Origin: Apiotrichum sp. Y4204
Taxonomy: Eukaryota; Basidiomycota; Tremellomycetes; Trichosporonales; Trichosporonaceae
Assembly (NCBI GenBank): GCA_025531455.1
Contig: JAMYHL010000042.1
Coordinates: 310,001 to 374,000 of the forward strand
Direction: 5' to 3'
Length of the DNA: 64,000 bases
The notes beneath the pieces are model-generated. The model made no database searches and was not told the origin of the DNA. It saw only the letters and a program-made list of their open reading frames with translations. Shown in pieces: positions 54,836 to 64,000 of the stretch. Every line of letters begins with the position of its first letter. The first letter of the stretch is position 1. The position numbers and the translations under genes were made by a program.

Positions 54836-56203
54836 GGGAGTGGAAAGCAGGAAGTAGCGAGGCCGGAGTGCATATCTCATTGCCCAACACCAAAACACAC
54901 CCCTCGGGGACCAAAACCATCTCATGTTGTACGCCACAGGCGAATGTATTAATTTACGAGTTGATTGCGCGGAGCTGCTGGTCATCGACCAACCACGGCA
55001 CACTGATGACTGATCGCGCGAGCTCGAGCAAACGCCGTCCGAGCTTATCTCGGACCTATCGCACCCGCGCGACGGCGCGACGACGGTCCTTGTCCCTCGC
55101 GACGATCAACGCGTAGTCTGTAGATGTCGGCATGTGCGCCGTGAGTTGTTCGCACGCCGCGAACAAGGTCAGTTTCCGAGGTCCGAGAGCTTATCACGCG
55201 ATCACGCGGCCGATGGTCATGCGCGGATCGAGGAATGCGCGGCTGCGGGGTGGACGTTCGGAATTGCTGGATGGCGCGAGATGAGGTCATGGATGATCAT
55301 CTCTGTAGAGTCACGTGATGTACATTGCCTCTCGCGTGATTGCGGCATGGTCTTTCAAGATATGCCACAAACTCACACTCGGCGTTATGTGCTCGGGATT
55401 ACACACCCCCGCTCAAAAAACTGACCTGGCTGGGTCGGATTTTTTGCAACATTTTGCTCCCGCCATTCTCTCTGGGACTGAAGTCGGAAGAGCAGGGAGG
55501 CTAGGGCCAGCTGGGCTGGGCATGCTCACTGTGGCGCGTACTGGGACACTGGGGTGTGAGCTCGTTGCCTGGCTGTGGCTAGCTCCTGGCTGGCTGGCTG
55601 CTGGCTGGCTGCTCGATGTTGGATGGCATTTGCTCGTTGTGCGTTAGACCTTGTCCGACACCACACACCGACGACGTGAGTATCCCCCGGCAGCGGCAAC
55701 ACGGACGACACGGCGCGAGCGCGGGACCGCAGACGAGGACGAGAGCTACGACGAGCACGATTGAGGAACGGACGAGAACGAGACAGAGACCGAGAACGAG
55801 AACAAGCTGGAGGACGGACGATTGATGGGGGAAGGACGCCAGACTTGGTGGCGCGGACGAGGGCGACGATGGTGGCCAACATGCTGGAGGGCGTGTGGGC
55901 GTGCTGCAGAGGACGAACAGTGGGGAAGGATTGATTGCGCTCTGTTCAATGGTCTCCTGCGTTGTTGTCGGTTCCAGCGTGCAAAACCCGTCCATCGTCG
56001 TCGTCGCCGTCGTCCTCATCCCCATTGGTCCCCCGTCGTACTCTCCACCGAATCGACTCGTCTGCTCGTGCTCGTTGGTTTGCTCGTCCTGTTCGCATTA
56101 GTGTCGCCCGTCCCTCGTCCCCGTCGTGTCGTTTCATCCGTGTTCTTTTGCCGCCGACCACTCGACCAACAATCCCGCAGCCATACTGACCCCGCAGGAC
56201 AAA
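54836..56203. other. RPL29 promoter, leader and 5'UTR intron
   Basis: A TCACGTGA palindrome at 55311-55318. GCTGGCTG repeats at about 55565-55612. A probable 5'UTR intron runs from GTGAGT at 55676 to CCGCAG at 56197 (522 nt, CTGAC branch site), ending six bases before the RPL29 ATG. Open frames across the intron are therefore not genes. Confidence 0.55.
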
Positions 56204-56629
56204 ATGGCCAAGTCCAAGAACCACACCGCCCACAACCAGACCCGGAAGGGTGAGTAGCGCACAGCGGGATGCGCATGCATTGCGCTGGCTCATGGGGATG
56301 TTAATGTCTTCGTCTTGCATCCCCTGCAACGCCTTTTCCCACTCGTCGCCTCACCAGTCGCTGACAAACAGCGCACCGCAACGGTATCACCAAGGTGCAG
56401 ACCCAGCGCTACAAGTCGCTCAAGGGTGTCGACCCCAAGGTGTGTACCGAGAATTAACTTGTTGGCGGAACCTGTGCTGACATGCGATTCCCTCCCATCA
56501 CCCTAATTTATCTTCCCTCACTTCCCTCGACCTCATTCTCCCTCCCAGTTCCGCCGCAACGCCAAGTACGCTGCGCAGGGCACCCAGAAGGCCGTCGCCG
56601 CCGCCCGTGCCGAGGCCAAGAAGGCATAA
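56204..56629 (+). CDS. RPL29: 60S ribosomal protein L29 (eL29)
   Basis: Three exons: 56204-56249, 56372-56439, 56549-56629 (195 nt, 64 aa, normal for fungal eL29). The N-terminus MAKSKNHTAHNQ and the spliced RKAHRNGITK are diagnostic. The middle has QRYKSLKGVDPKF (across intron 2) and the C-terminus is Lys/Ala-rich. Nearly every third residue is basic. It is a non-essential, small, rRNA-binding subunit protein near the peptidyl-transferase side of the 60S particle. Likely highly expressed, judging by family and by the codon choice (AAG, CGC, GCC). Preceded by a long probable leader intron, as often seen in fungal ribosomal-protein genes. Confidence 0.96.
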
Positions 56630-57187
56630 ACTGCTTAAAATCGTCGGGACGTACGTCGGGACGGTAGCGATGCGCGGGCAGGGCGACGCCGCGCCTCGTC
56701 CGGTTTCGTAGCTGGCTCTTTGAGCCGTGTATCATTCATGGATGAGAGCATTGGCTAGCGTTGTGCTGCGGGGAGGGCTTGTGGGGGCTGGTTTGGGCTG
56801 GTGTAGCGTGGTCAAGTGGTTCCACACTGCAGACTGACTAATGGCGGTAGTGAGACCATCTAACGCGCTAACGTGCTGACACGCTAACATCATCAACGGA
56901 GGTTGAAAGGTCATCACATCAACCTCTCCAGATCAAACACGTCTTACGGGAGCGCTGCGACTCAAAGCTATGCGGCTCGCGACTTGACTCTCGATTGTAA
57001 ATCTTGGGACCGAACTCGCTCCATTCAGGTCCGAAGCTGACGCCAACTTTCCCCTCCCAGATCTCAATGTTTCTCTTGCCACCCAGGACCTTCACACCGC
57101 GCTCCGTCTTCCTGCGCCGCTCCTGCCCTCCCCAGCTTCTCCGCCTTCCTTTGCGGTCCCCCCTCGGCTTCCTGAACAGCAAAAACA
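56630..57187. other. 3' flanks, nothing clear
   Basis: This lies between RPL29 and the tRNA gene. The minus-strand open frame 56919-57224 runs through the tRNA and is not a gene. Its left part near 56860-56890 has short ACGCTAAC repeats. Confidence 0.5.
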
Positions 57188-57281
57188 GGCCCTTGCCCGG
57201 ATTTGAACCGAGGACCACTCCCAAGCTTAAGATGCTTTCAGCAACCCTAAGAGAGTATGATAGCCACTACACCACAAGAGC
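57188..57281 (-). tRNA. tRNA-Pro (anticodon AGG) with a 21-nt intron
   Basis: Found by folding by eye. All seven acceptor pairs form (one G-U), D arm with AGTGG, five-pair anticodon stem CTCTC/GGGAG, anticodon AGG at 57248-57246, and a five-pair T stem around TTCAAAT (one G-U). Discriminator C, as in eukaryotic tRNA-Pro. A 21-nt intron (57244-57224) lies one base 3' of the anticodon, the standard place. Mature length is 73 nt before CCA. A TTTTT terminator follows on the minus strand (57181-57185). Confidence 0.9.
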
Positions 57282-57653
57282 CGATGATTTTTGAGATTGG
57301 ATGGGTGGTGAGGATCGTTCGGACGGCGTCGAAAGCGGGGTTGGGAGGTGTAGCGACGATGAGAGGGACAGGATAGGCGGGAGACGAGGGGAGGAGAGGA
57401 CAGGACAGGAGCCTGCAGTATCGGAATGGCGAACGTAGATGAGGTAAAATTGTACTCGACAGCTTTCAGGTGCTGAATGTCGTCCACATCAGGAGGAGTA
57501 CCAGGCCGAAGGACGACCTATGACGATCAGGACGATCCTGTGAGGGTCGGGGCGAGCCGGTGTTCACAGAGCACAACGACGCCCATCAGTCCCCGCCCGC
57601 GGGTCGTCTCAGAAGTGATGCATGCCATGAATCTTCTACTCTGCCCACAACTC
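57282..57653. other. Short intergenic region
   Basis: Upstream of the tRNA and downstream of the 561-aa gene, both on the minus strand. Purine-rich around 57300-57420. No gene seen. Confidence 0.6.
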
Positions 57654-59339
57654 CTACTTCTTGCCCTCCTCAGTCATGATCTTCATGATCTTCTCGCGGC
57701 TGCGCACATATCCCCGCCAGTATCGCGCCCAGTCCTCGCCGCGGCCGACGGCATCCGCGTCGCCGAGGTGGTGCGCGTCCGTCGTCCCGCTCTCAGCGGC
57801 CGAGAGCGACATGGCGCGCTCGTACGCCTCGCTCGCGTGTTCCAGCTCGTGCACCCTGTCGTCGACCTTGGCCGTGCTCGCCGCGCGCTCCAGCAGCGCA
57901 CCATGCGTGAAGTACGCCTCGGCGCCGGTCAGGAGCGTATCCCGAAGCAGGCGCTCCGCAGGCTGCGCGAGCGGGCTCCCGCGCGCAGTGTACGCGACGG
58001 GCAGAGTCGGCGTAAGCGCAGAAAGGACGGCGTCGGCATGGTCCGCCGCATCGGACGAGAGCGCGATCGCGACGCTGGGTTTCTCGCTCCGCGCGTGCGC
58101 GACCGACGCGCGGTGGAGCTCCAGAAGAGCGGCCCGCGACGCCTCCCATGTTGCCTGGAGTGTCTCGGGGCCCGTCGACGACGTCGGGACGCTCACGCCC
58201 AGACGGCCGTTGACCCAGTGCGGGGGCGGGAGGAGCTCCGTCGCTGTGTTCTGCGCTTCCGATGCGCGGGCGAGCGCGCCGCTCTGGGCGGAGGCCGCCG
58301 AGCTCGCGATAAGGATGCCTGCCGCGGCGCGGAGGACCGTGGGCGGCAGAACAGGGAGGGGCTCTGCCGGTGTCGCGGGTGTGCTGCCGAACGACCACCA
58401 CGAGCGCTTGGGGCTGGCGGGGGCGGGTTCCGGGAGAGTGAGGCCCGCGCGTTTGAGGCCCCAGGCCCACCACTCATCTGCGTTCTCGCCGGCACGGAGC
58501 GCAAGGTCGCCAATCTTGTGTGCGAGACGCACGACGCGCGCCGTGTGCGCGGGGCTCGCGTCCGGCGCGCCGTTCTCGGCCCAGAGAACGCGCTCGTAGA
58601 TCTCCTTTGCGTGCGCGAGCGTCGCAGGCGTGTTCATCCGCTCAAGCACGCCGGCCTTGAGAGAGAGCAGCGCGGTCGCCGTCGGGTCGGGGACAGCACC
58701 CCCGCCGCTGCTTGTGGGCGGGCCAAGGCCCGCAATGTCGCGCGGGAAGACGATCCCGTTCTTCCGCGCGGCGGCCGTCGCGACGTCGATGTACTCCTCG
58801 GCAATCTCGTAACCCCTATCCACCCAGGATTCGCGGGCGGCGACGCCGCCAATGTCGGGGTGAAAGCTTCGGCGCTGGATCGCCAGCGCGCTCGCCTCGC
58901 CGGCACCCCACTCCCATGCGATGTACGCGGCGCGCAGCGCGTGCCGCCCCTTCCATCCCAGGCGCGGGTCCGTGCCGCCTTTCACGCCGCCCGTGAACGG
59001 GAGGTTCTCGTCCGCCCATGCGTATTTGTCGTCCGGGGCCGCGCGGCTCGGCGCCGCGAGTGAGACGTTCTCGACGTAGGCATGCACGCCCTCATACGTG
59101 GCATATACTGTTCCTCCGATCCCGACGGCCCCGAGGACGAGGTACTTTACGATGCGGCCGAGGGTCGAGAACGCGTACACTGCCGGCGACGCGTAGTCCT
59201 CACGCGGCATGTCTGGCGGGAGGCGGAGCGGCTGCGGTGCCGGCGTCGAGACGGCGCGGACGCCGTACGGGAACTGTGCGCGCTGCGGCCGCCGCAGCGG
59301 CGCAGCGAGGGGCCGGAGTGTTGCTAGTCGGTGCGACAT
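57654..59339 (-). CDS. Mitochondrial membrane protein with TPR-like helices
   Basis: 561 aa, single exon from ATG 59339. The start (MSHRLATLRPLAAPLRRPQR) is Arg/Leu/Ala-rich with no acidic residue, like a mitochondrial presequence. One hydrophobic segment (about 75-92, YLVLGAVGIGGTVYATYE) follows, then a large soluble part of Ala-rich helices in pairs (for example WVDRGYEIAEEYIDVATAAA and the C-terminal HELEHASEAYERAMSLS), suggestive of tetratricopeptide repeats. The order presequence, single span, TPR-like helices recalls Mgr3-type inner-membrane adaptors, but I cannot confirm the family. The long + strand open frames over this gene are shadows of its high GC. Confidence 0.75.
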   Translation of the reverse strand: MSHRLATLRPLAAPLRRPQRAQFPYGVRAVSTPAPQPLRLPPDMPREDYASPAVYAFSTLGRIVKYLVLGAVGIGGTVYATYEGVHAYVENVSLAAPSRAAPDDKYAWADENLPFTGGVKGGTDPRLGWKGRHALRAAYIAWEWGAGEASALAIQRRSFHPDIGGVAARESWVDRGYEIAEEYIDVATAAARKNGIVFPRDIAGLGPPTSSGGGAVPDPTATALLSLKAGVLERMNTPATLAHAKEIYERVLWAENGAPDASPAHTARVVRLAHKIGDLALRAGENADEWWAWGLKRAGLTLPEPAPASPKRSWWSFGSTPATPAEPLPVLPPTVLRAAAGILIASSAASAQSGALARASEAQNTATELLPPPHWVNGRLGVSVPTSSTGPETLQATWEASRAALLELHRASVAHARSEKPSVAIALSSDAADHADAVLSALTPTLPVAYTARGSPLAQPAERLLRDTLLTGAEAYFTHGALLERAASTAKVDDRVHELEHASEAYERAMSLSAAESGTTDAHHLGDADAVGRGEDWARYWRGYVRSREKIMKIMTEEGKK

Positions 59340-59733
59340 GGTGTGGGAAACTGGAGATGGAAATGTCAAAGACGTTGGCTGATGGAGGTGTGCATGTGAT
59401 TGTGAAAACGACCTCCACTCGAAATCAGCTGCCAGTCAGATGTGGCGAGTTGAGTGAGTGGAGGCCGCTGGTGAGTGGCAATGTGAGTGTGGCACAGAGC
59501 GTGTGCGTCCGGGTGGGCCCACTACATGAACGTCGCTTCATCGCCGTCAATCAATGCATTGCCGTATGTGTCGTCTCACTCATGGCCTCTGCGGCTTGTC
59601 GTCTACTCTACAAGTATACCAAGTATAAAGTATATAACACAATCACGACTTAAGAAACAGCACTTTCCCTGCTTTCCCTGCTACAAGCTCAAGTCAAGTC
59701 ATCAATTACAACCAATGTCACCCTCGTGCAATG
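59340..59733. other. Intergenic region
   Basis: Promoter side of the 561-aa gene and 3' flank of the next minus-strand gene. AT-rich around 59600-59700. No gene seen. Confidence 0.6.
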
Positions 59734-60727
59734 CTACGCCTGAGGGGCAAACCACACATCACAGTATCCACACAGGCTTTTCTCCTTCCAATTCAAGGGC
59801 TCAATCATGTCGTCCTCGGTGACTTGGAACACGGGCACGCAGAGCTCTGCGCACCGGTGTCAGCACCGCTGCCCGCCACGATCAATCGCACTCACCACCG
59901 CGGTTCCCGCCGTCCTTGGTACCCGCACAGCGGTTGGGAAGAAGACGGGCAAGGCGGGCCTTGTTGTACCCGATGTCTGTTGAGAAGAACACCTTTGGAG
60001 GCGAGACGGGCTTTGACGAAGATGCAGCCTTGGTTGCCTTCGTCGACCTCGGTTGACGGTTCTTCACGGCAGTGAGATCGGAAGGTGGACGAGTGCGAGG
60101 ACGGCCAGGGGCGCGACGAGCGGGCTTCCTTTTCTTCTCTGACACTTCAGATGAGCCTTCGACGACTTCTACGACCTCCTCATGAGGTCCGGGTTGCCGA
60201 TTCTCCTTGTTGCCCGGCTTCTTGGCAATCGACCTTTTCCCCTTGGCAGAAGGTTTGGGCCCCAGGGTAGTCGCGACGACCCTCCCAAAGCGCTGGCGCG
60301 TCCCGACGGCAGGAGAATCGGGCTGGACGGGGCTGGAGAGGAGCTCGTTCTCGAGAAGATTGCCGTCATCGTCGAAGTGGAGTGCACCCTTTAGGCCGGA
60401 GAGCTGGAAGGGCAGGGGACCGATGGATTTAGTGCCGGGGAAGCCGCGCAAAGTGCTGGTCGAAGCGCCCGAGTTGGGACCAAGAGGAGAGGGAGTGAAG
60501 GCCCAGTTGGCAGAGGAAGGAGAGATCAAGAGATTGTAGTTGTCATCCGGGACGCCGAGGTGCGGTCTCCTCGGGGTGTTGATCGTGGCCCAGGTGGGTG
60601 CGGAGGGGGGCAGAGAGGAAGACGTAAAGGAAGAGGAAAATAAAGTTGCAGGGGAGAGGGGAGCGGCGGAGACGGGAATGATAGGATCGGCGATTGCCTC
60701 GCGAGCGGCCGGCACCTTGAAGTTCAT
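59734..60727 (-). CDS. Hypothetical nuclear protein with AT-hook-like motif
   Basis: Two exons: 60727-59896 and 59846-59734 (945 nt, 314 aa). ATG 60727 follows a probable 55-nt 5'UTR intron (60811-60757). Residues 1-110 are Ser/Pro-rich with TP/SP sites. A short acidic element (FDDDGNLLENELLSS) lies near 125. Then comes a long basic section with KRKPARRAPGRPRTRPPSD, whose GRPRTRP core resembles an AT hook, and several KR-rich nuclear-localisation-like clusters. The last exon adds an ordered, Cys-containing end (CVPVFQVTEDDM, LCGYCDVWF). A DNA-bound role is inferred from the AT-hook-like motif only; no family recognised. Confidence 0.7.
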
Positions 60728-61632
60728 TATCGTCAGGGCTGTTCCCAGTTCCAAATCTGTGAGGTAAGAATCTGGTGTGAGCTAGAGGAAGCAATGCGAC
60801 ATGTAGCTCACCAAGTGGGTCGTGGAGGTGAGAAAGAGGAGTATGTGTCTCGAGGAGAAGATATAAGCCGAAGAGAAGAGGTAGAAGAGGAGGAAAGAAG
60901 GAAAAGAATGAGGCAAAGTCAACAAACCGAGGGAGGACCGGGAAACGAGGAAGAGGAAGAGGAAAGGGAAAGTGGGTGAGAATGAGGAAGAGAATGAGGA
61001 TGAGATGACTCACTCAAGTAGCAGAGGGAAGACAGCGCATGTAAAATCAGATGGACGAGGGAAGACAGGCCGACGAGCGCGACGAGGGAAGGCACATATC
61101 CAGCAGCGAGCGCAAGGCAGAGAAGCCCGGGAGCGCAAGAGCCAAACAGTAAACAGTCGCAGGTTGCGTGTGTCTGTGTGTACCCAGTCGCGCCGTGTGT
61201 GCGTCTGTCCAACTGATGCAACTGGTGAACCGCTACGCGGACGCAGTGTGCCGCGCAAAGGTTTCGTCTGCTGCGCGCCGCGACGTGTCCTGCATCCTGC
61301 ACCTGTACAGCGCGGCGGCCCAAGGTATCGTATCGGTGTTTCAAAGATTAGTGGTATTGATGAGTCAACTGGGCGATCATTGATCGCGGATCAGGTATCA
61401 GTGATCAGTGATGGAACATTGGCGATGGGTGATGAATTGTTTTGGCTCACGTCGCACCACAGCCGACATCAGCCATCAGCCATCAGCAACAGCTCATCCC
61501 AGCAGCTCACATCCTCACAGCCTCTGCTGATGGTGACCTCCCTCCAACGCCGCTCCCGCCGTCGCTTGCTGTCGTACCGCCCTTCCACCCCATCTCCCAA
61601 GATCCAATGCAATGCATGATACGCGTACACAC
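60728..61632. other. Intergenic region
   Basis: Pyrimidine-rich on the minus strand at about 60820-61010, fitting a promoter and leader of the AT-hook-like gene. 61380-61500 has ATCAGTGATCA/CATCAGC-type short repeats. No gene supported. Confidence 0.5.
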
Positions 61633-64000
61633 CTACTTGCTTCCCTGCTTCGGTCCCTCGCCCTTGCCCTCGGCCTCGAGCGCAATCTCTTCGTCAAACG
61701 CAGCGTCCACGTCCTCCTTGACGCTCTCTGTCAGCTGCGCGTTCCACAGGTTGTAGTACACGCCCCCGACGTTGCGCAGCAGCTCCTCGTGCGTGCCCTG
61801 CTCCGCGACGTGACCCTCCTGGAGGACGATGATGATGTCTGGGTGTCAGTGGCTGTGATTTTTGGACATGAAGGTTTCAGGACACCCGTGTGACAGACTC
61901 GCAACCCTCAATACGCCCGCGCGCCCCCGGCCGTGCCCTCGCACGCAGACCATTTTGCACTGGTTAAGTGCTCACACCCCATCCTTCGCCTCCTCCCCGT
62001 ACTCACCCGCATCGGAGATGGTGCGCAACCTGTGCGCGATGAAGACACTCGTCTTTGTGCCGTCCACAAGGGTGTTGTTGATATTCCGCATCAGCTCCGT
62101 CTCAGTGTACACGTCGAGGGCGGAGGTCGCCTCGTCAAAGAAGTTGATCGGAGTGTCCTTGAGCAGCAGACGCGCAACCGCCACACGCTGCTTCTCGCCA
62201 CCACTGATCATGAGTCCGCGCTCGCCGACCTTGGTGAGGTACCCATCCGGCAGCTTCGCAATCGTCTTGTCCAGCTGCGCCTTGCGCGCCGCATCGTACA
62301 CCTCTGCGTCTGTGGCGTCCAGCTTGCCGTACCGGATGTTGTGGAGGAGGTCCGCGTGGAAGAGGGGAGTGTCCTGAGGGACAACGCCTACCGCCTTGCG
62401 CAGCGACTCGAGGGAGACATCACGAATGTCCTGTCCGTCGACGAGGATGCGGCCGCTCTGCGCGTCGTAGAAGCGGAACAGCAGACGGAACACCGTCGAC
62501 TTGCCGCAGCCCGAGGGACCAACAAGCGCGACCTTCTTGCCCGCCGGAATGGTAAGGCTCAGGTTCTGCAGAATCGGGCGCTGAGGGTGGTACCCAAAGT
62601 TGACGTTCTCGAACTTGATCTCGCCACCCTTCAGTTGCAGCTCCTTGACACCCGGCTTGTCGTGGATGGTCGGCTTGACGTTCTGCAGGTTGAACATGAC
62701 CTCCATGTCGATCAGGCTTTGGCGAAGCTCGCGGTACACCGTTCCAAGGAAGTTGAGCGGCAGCGAGAGCTGGAACACGAGCTGGTTGACCAGCACAAGG
62801 TCGCCGACCGTCATAGTACCTGTCGTGAGTTTCTGGTGCATTGCGTGCTAAACTCACCCTTCAGGATACCCTGCGCCCCGAGAAGCATCATCATGGTAAG
62901 TGCCGAGGAGAAGATGAAGTTCTGTCCAGAGTTGAGGAATGCGAGCGAAGTGGCAATCTTGATCGATGCCTTCTCGTACGTCTTGAGCGTCGCGTCGTAC
63001 TGCTTTATCTCGTACTTTTCGTTATTGAACGCCTTGACAGCCTCATAGTTAATCAGCGAGTCAACCGCGTGCGTCGCGCCCTTGTTGTCTGCGGCATTTG
63101 CCTGCTTGCGGAACTGCGTTCTGAACATTAGCTCCCCGTAATGAGTTGCTACTCACCGCCATGCCGTCGTCTGAACAGTGAACCAAGTGTAGAGCGCCAT
63201 GGTGATGGCAGTCACTGCCGCAAAGTCCCAGCCAAACTTCCATGTAAGGATGCCACACACCATCGAAATCTCGAGCGCGGTGGGAATAACGTGGAAGACA
63301 ATTGACGACAGGATGAACGAGATACCCCTGCATGTCAGCTTGGGAGCTTGAGCAAGCTCACTTTGTGCCACGGTCGATCGCTCGTGTGAGACCACCGGTC
63401 TGGCGCTCGAGATGGAACTTCATGTCCATGTTGAGGAGGTGGCCGAACGTCTCGCGCGCGACCTTACGAATCGTGCCCTGTGCGACTGTCGCAAAGACGG
63501 CATTGCGGAGCTCACCAAACCCAGTAGCGCAGACACGGGCAAGACCATCTGCCTGTCAGCTAAGAACTGAACCTATGCTCACAGCCTGCGATGGCGGCAC
63601 CAGCAATCGTCCACACTGCCGTGTCCGAGGTGATTGGTACGTTGAGGCCGTCGACGATCTCCTTGAAGAAGAAGGGCACCTGGACATTGAGGACCTTACC
63701 GGCCACGAGGAGCGTGAGTGCCGTGACAACGCGAATCCTGACCCCAGTGTTTCCCTTCGGCCACACGTTGGTCGCGAGCTGGCGCAGAATCGTATAGTCT
63801 GTCTGAGCCTGTTTCTTCTCGGACACCTTCTGGCTCGCAACATCGGGATTGACGGCTGTTGGTGGTGGGGAAGACGATGGTGATGAGGAGCTGGAGGTGG
63901 GAGCTTTAGTCGGTTCTGACCGGAACGCCGTCGTGGACAGAAAGGCCGCTCGTGGTGGCCGCAAGGATTTAGCTACAGGGGGTGTGAGGGCCGCCAATGT
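61633..64000 (-). CDS. ATM1: Mitochondrial ABC half-transporter Atm1, 5' end beyond window
   Basis: Visible exons: 64000-63583 (start missing), 63548-63362, 63327-63157, 63120-62858, 62819-62007, 61838-61633. All junctions keep frame. The first exon gives a Ser/Pro/Thr-rich leader and the first membrane helix; the next four carry the transmembrane domain, including the [20 protein letters not shown] coupling-region signature and the [11 protein letters not shown] segment typical of Atm1/ABCB7. The nucleotide-binding domain has Walker [10 protein letters not shown], a Q-loop in [12 protein letters not shown], the signature MISGGEKQR, Walker B/D-loop [11 protein letters not shown] and an AHRL switch His. 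Atm1 sits in the inner membrane and exports a sulphur-containing compound needed for cytosolic Fe-S protein assembly. The last intron (168 nt) is longer than the rest. Confidence 0.94.

Noticed and set aside
55676..56197. Several open frames upstream of RPL29
   Set aside because: They lie within a probable leader intron ending six bases before the RPL29 ATG.
57477..59063. 528-codon + strand open frame opposite the 561-aa gene
   Set aside because: It is the mirror of a very GC-rich minus-strand gene that has a presequence, a membrane span and sensible composition; the mirror is Arg-rich without features.

Overview
The window looks like nuclear DNA of a basidiomycete yeast, most likely a tremellomycete of the Trichosporonales/Cryptococcus type. 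Genes are GC-rich and close-packed on both strands. They are broken by many very short introns (about 30-60 nt) with GTGAGT- or GTAAGT-like donors and CTGAC/CTAAC branch sites a few bases before the acceptor. I rebuilt exon chains by eye. Nearly every spliced chain given here has a length divisible by three and joins family motifs across junctions, which is the main support for the models. No expression data or database search was available.

Layout. 0-4.6 kb: three unrecognised, probably lineage-specific proteins, the first cut by the left edge. 4.9-25.1 kb is core housekeeping: AFG1 ATPase (-), an AGC-type kinase (+), a TMS1/Serinc membrane protein (-), exportin-T LOS1 (+), a small unknown protein (-), a GNAT+MYND fusion (-), TRM5 tRNA methyltransferase (+) and proteasome ATPase RPT1 (-). 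Most are divergent pairs sharing 0.4-0.9 kb promoters. 25.1-33.9 kb is a gene-poor accessory stretch. It holds an unrecognised secreted Cys-rich protein (-) and a tandem pair of paralogous small six-cysteine proteins (+) with duplicated flanks, short repeats and a dispersed non-coding block. 34.0-46.0 kb: a non-RD protein kinase (+), RRP1 (+), TIM13 (-), LTV1 (+), RPS27 (+) and a CPL1/PriA-like secreted protein (-). 46.0-49.1 kb is almost empty. 49.1-64 kb: an orphan 676-aa protein (+), a MetX-family O-acyltransferase (+), RPL29 (+), an intron-containing tRNA-Pro(AGG) (-), a mitochondrial membrane protein (-), an AT-hook-like protein (-) and the mitochondrial ABC transporter ATM1 (-), whose 5' end lies beyond the right edge.

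Functionally the core part leans to ribosome/tRNA biogenesis (LOS1, TRM5, RRP1, LTV1, RPS27, RPL29) and mitochondrial upkeep (AFG1, TIM13, ATM1, the 561-aa membrane protein). No operon-like logic is expected.

The most unusual signal is the tandem paralog pair at 29.15-31.13 kb. In both copies no in-frame ATG exists in the DNA ahead of the coding exon. Removing a canonical 46-49 nt intron creates the start codon as A|TG. Exon 1 would contribute only the A, and a TATA box sits 58-59 nt upstream of it in both copies. Several other genes in the window also have an intron abutting the initiator codon.
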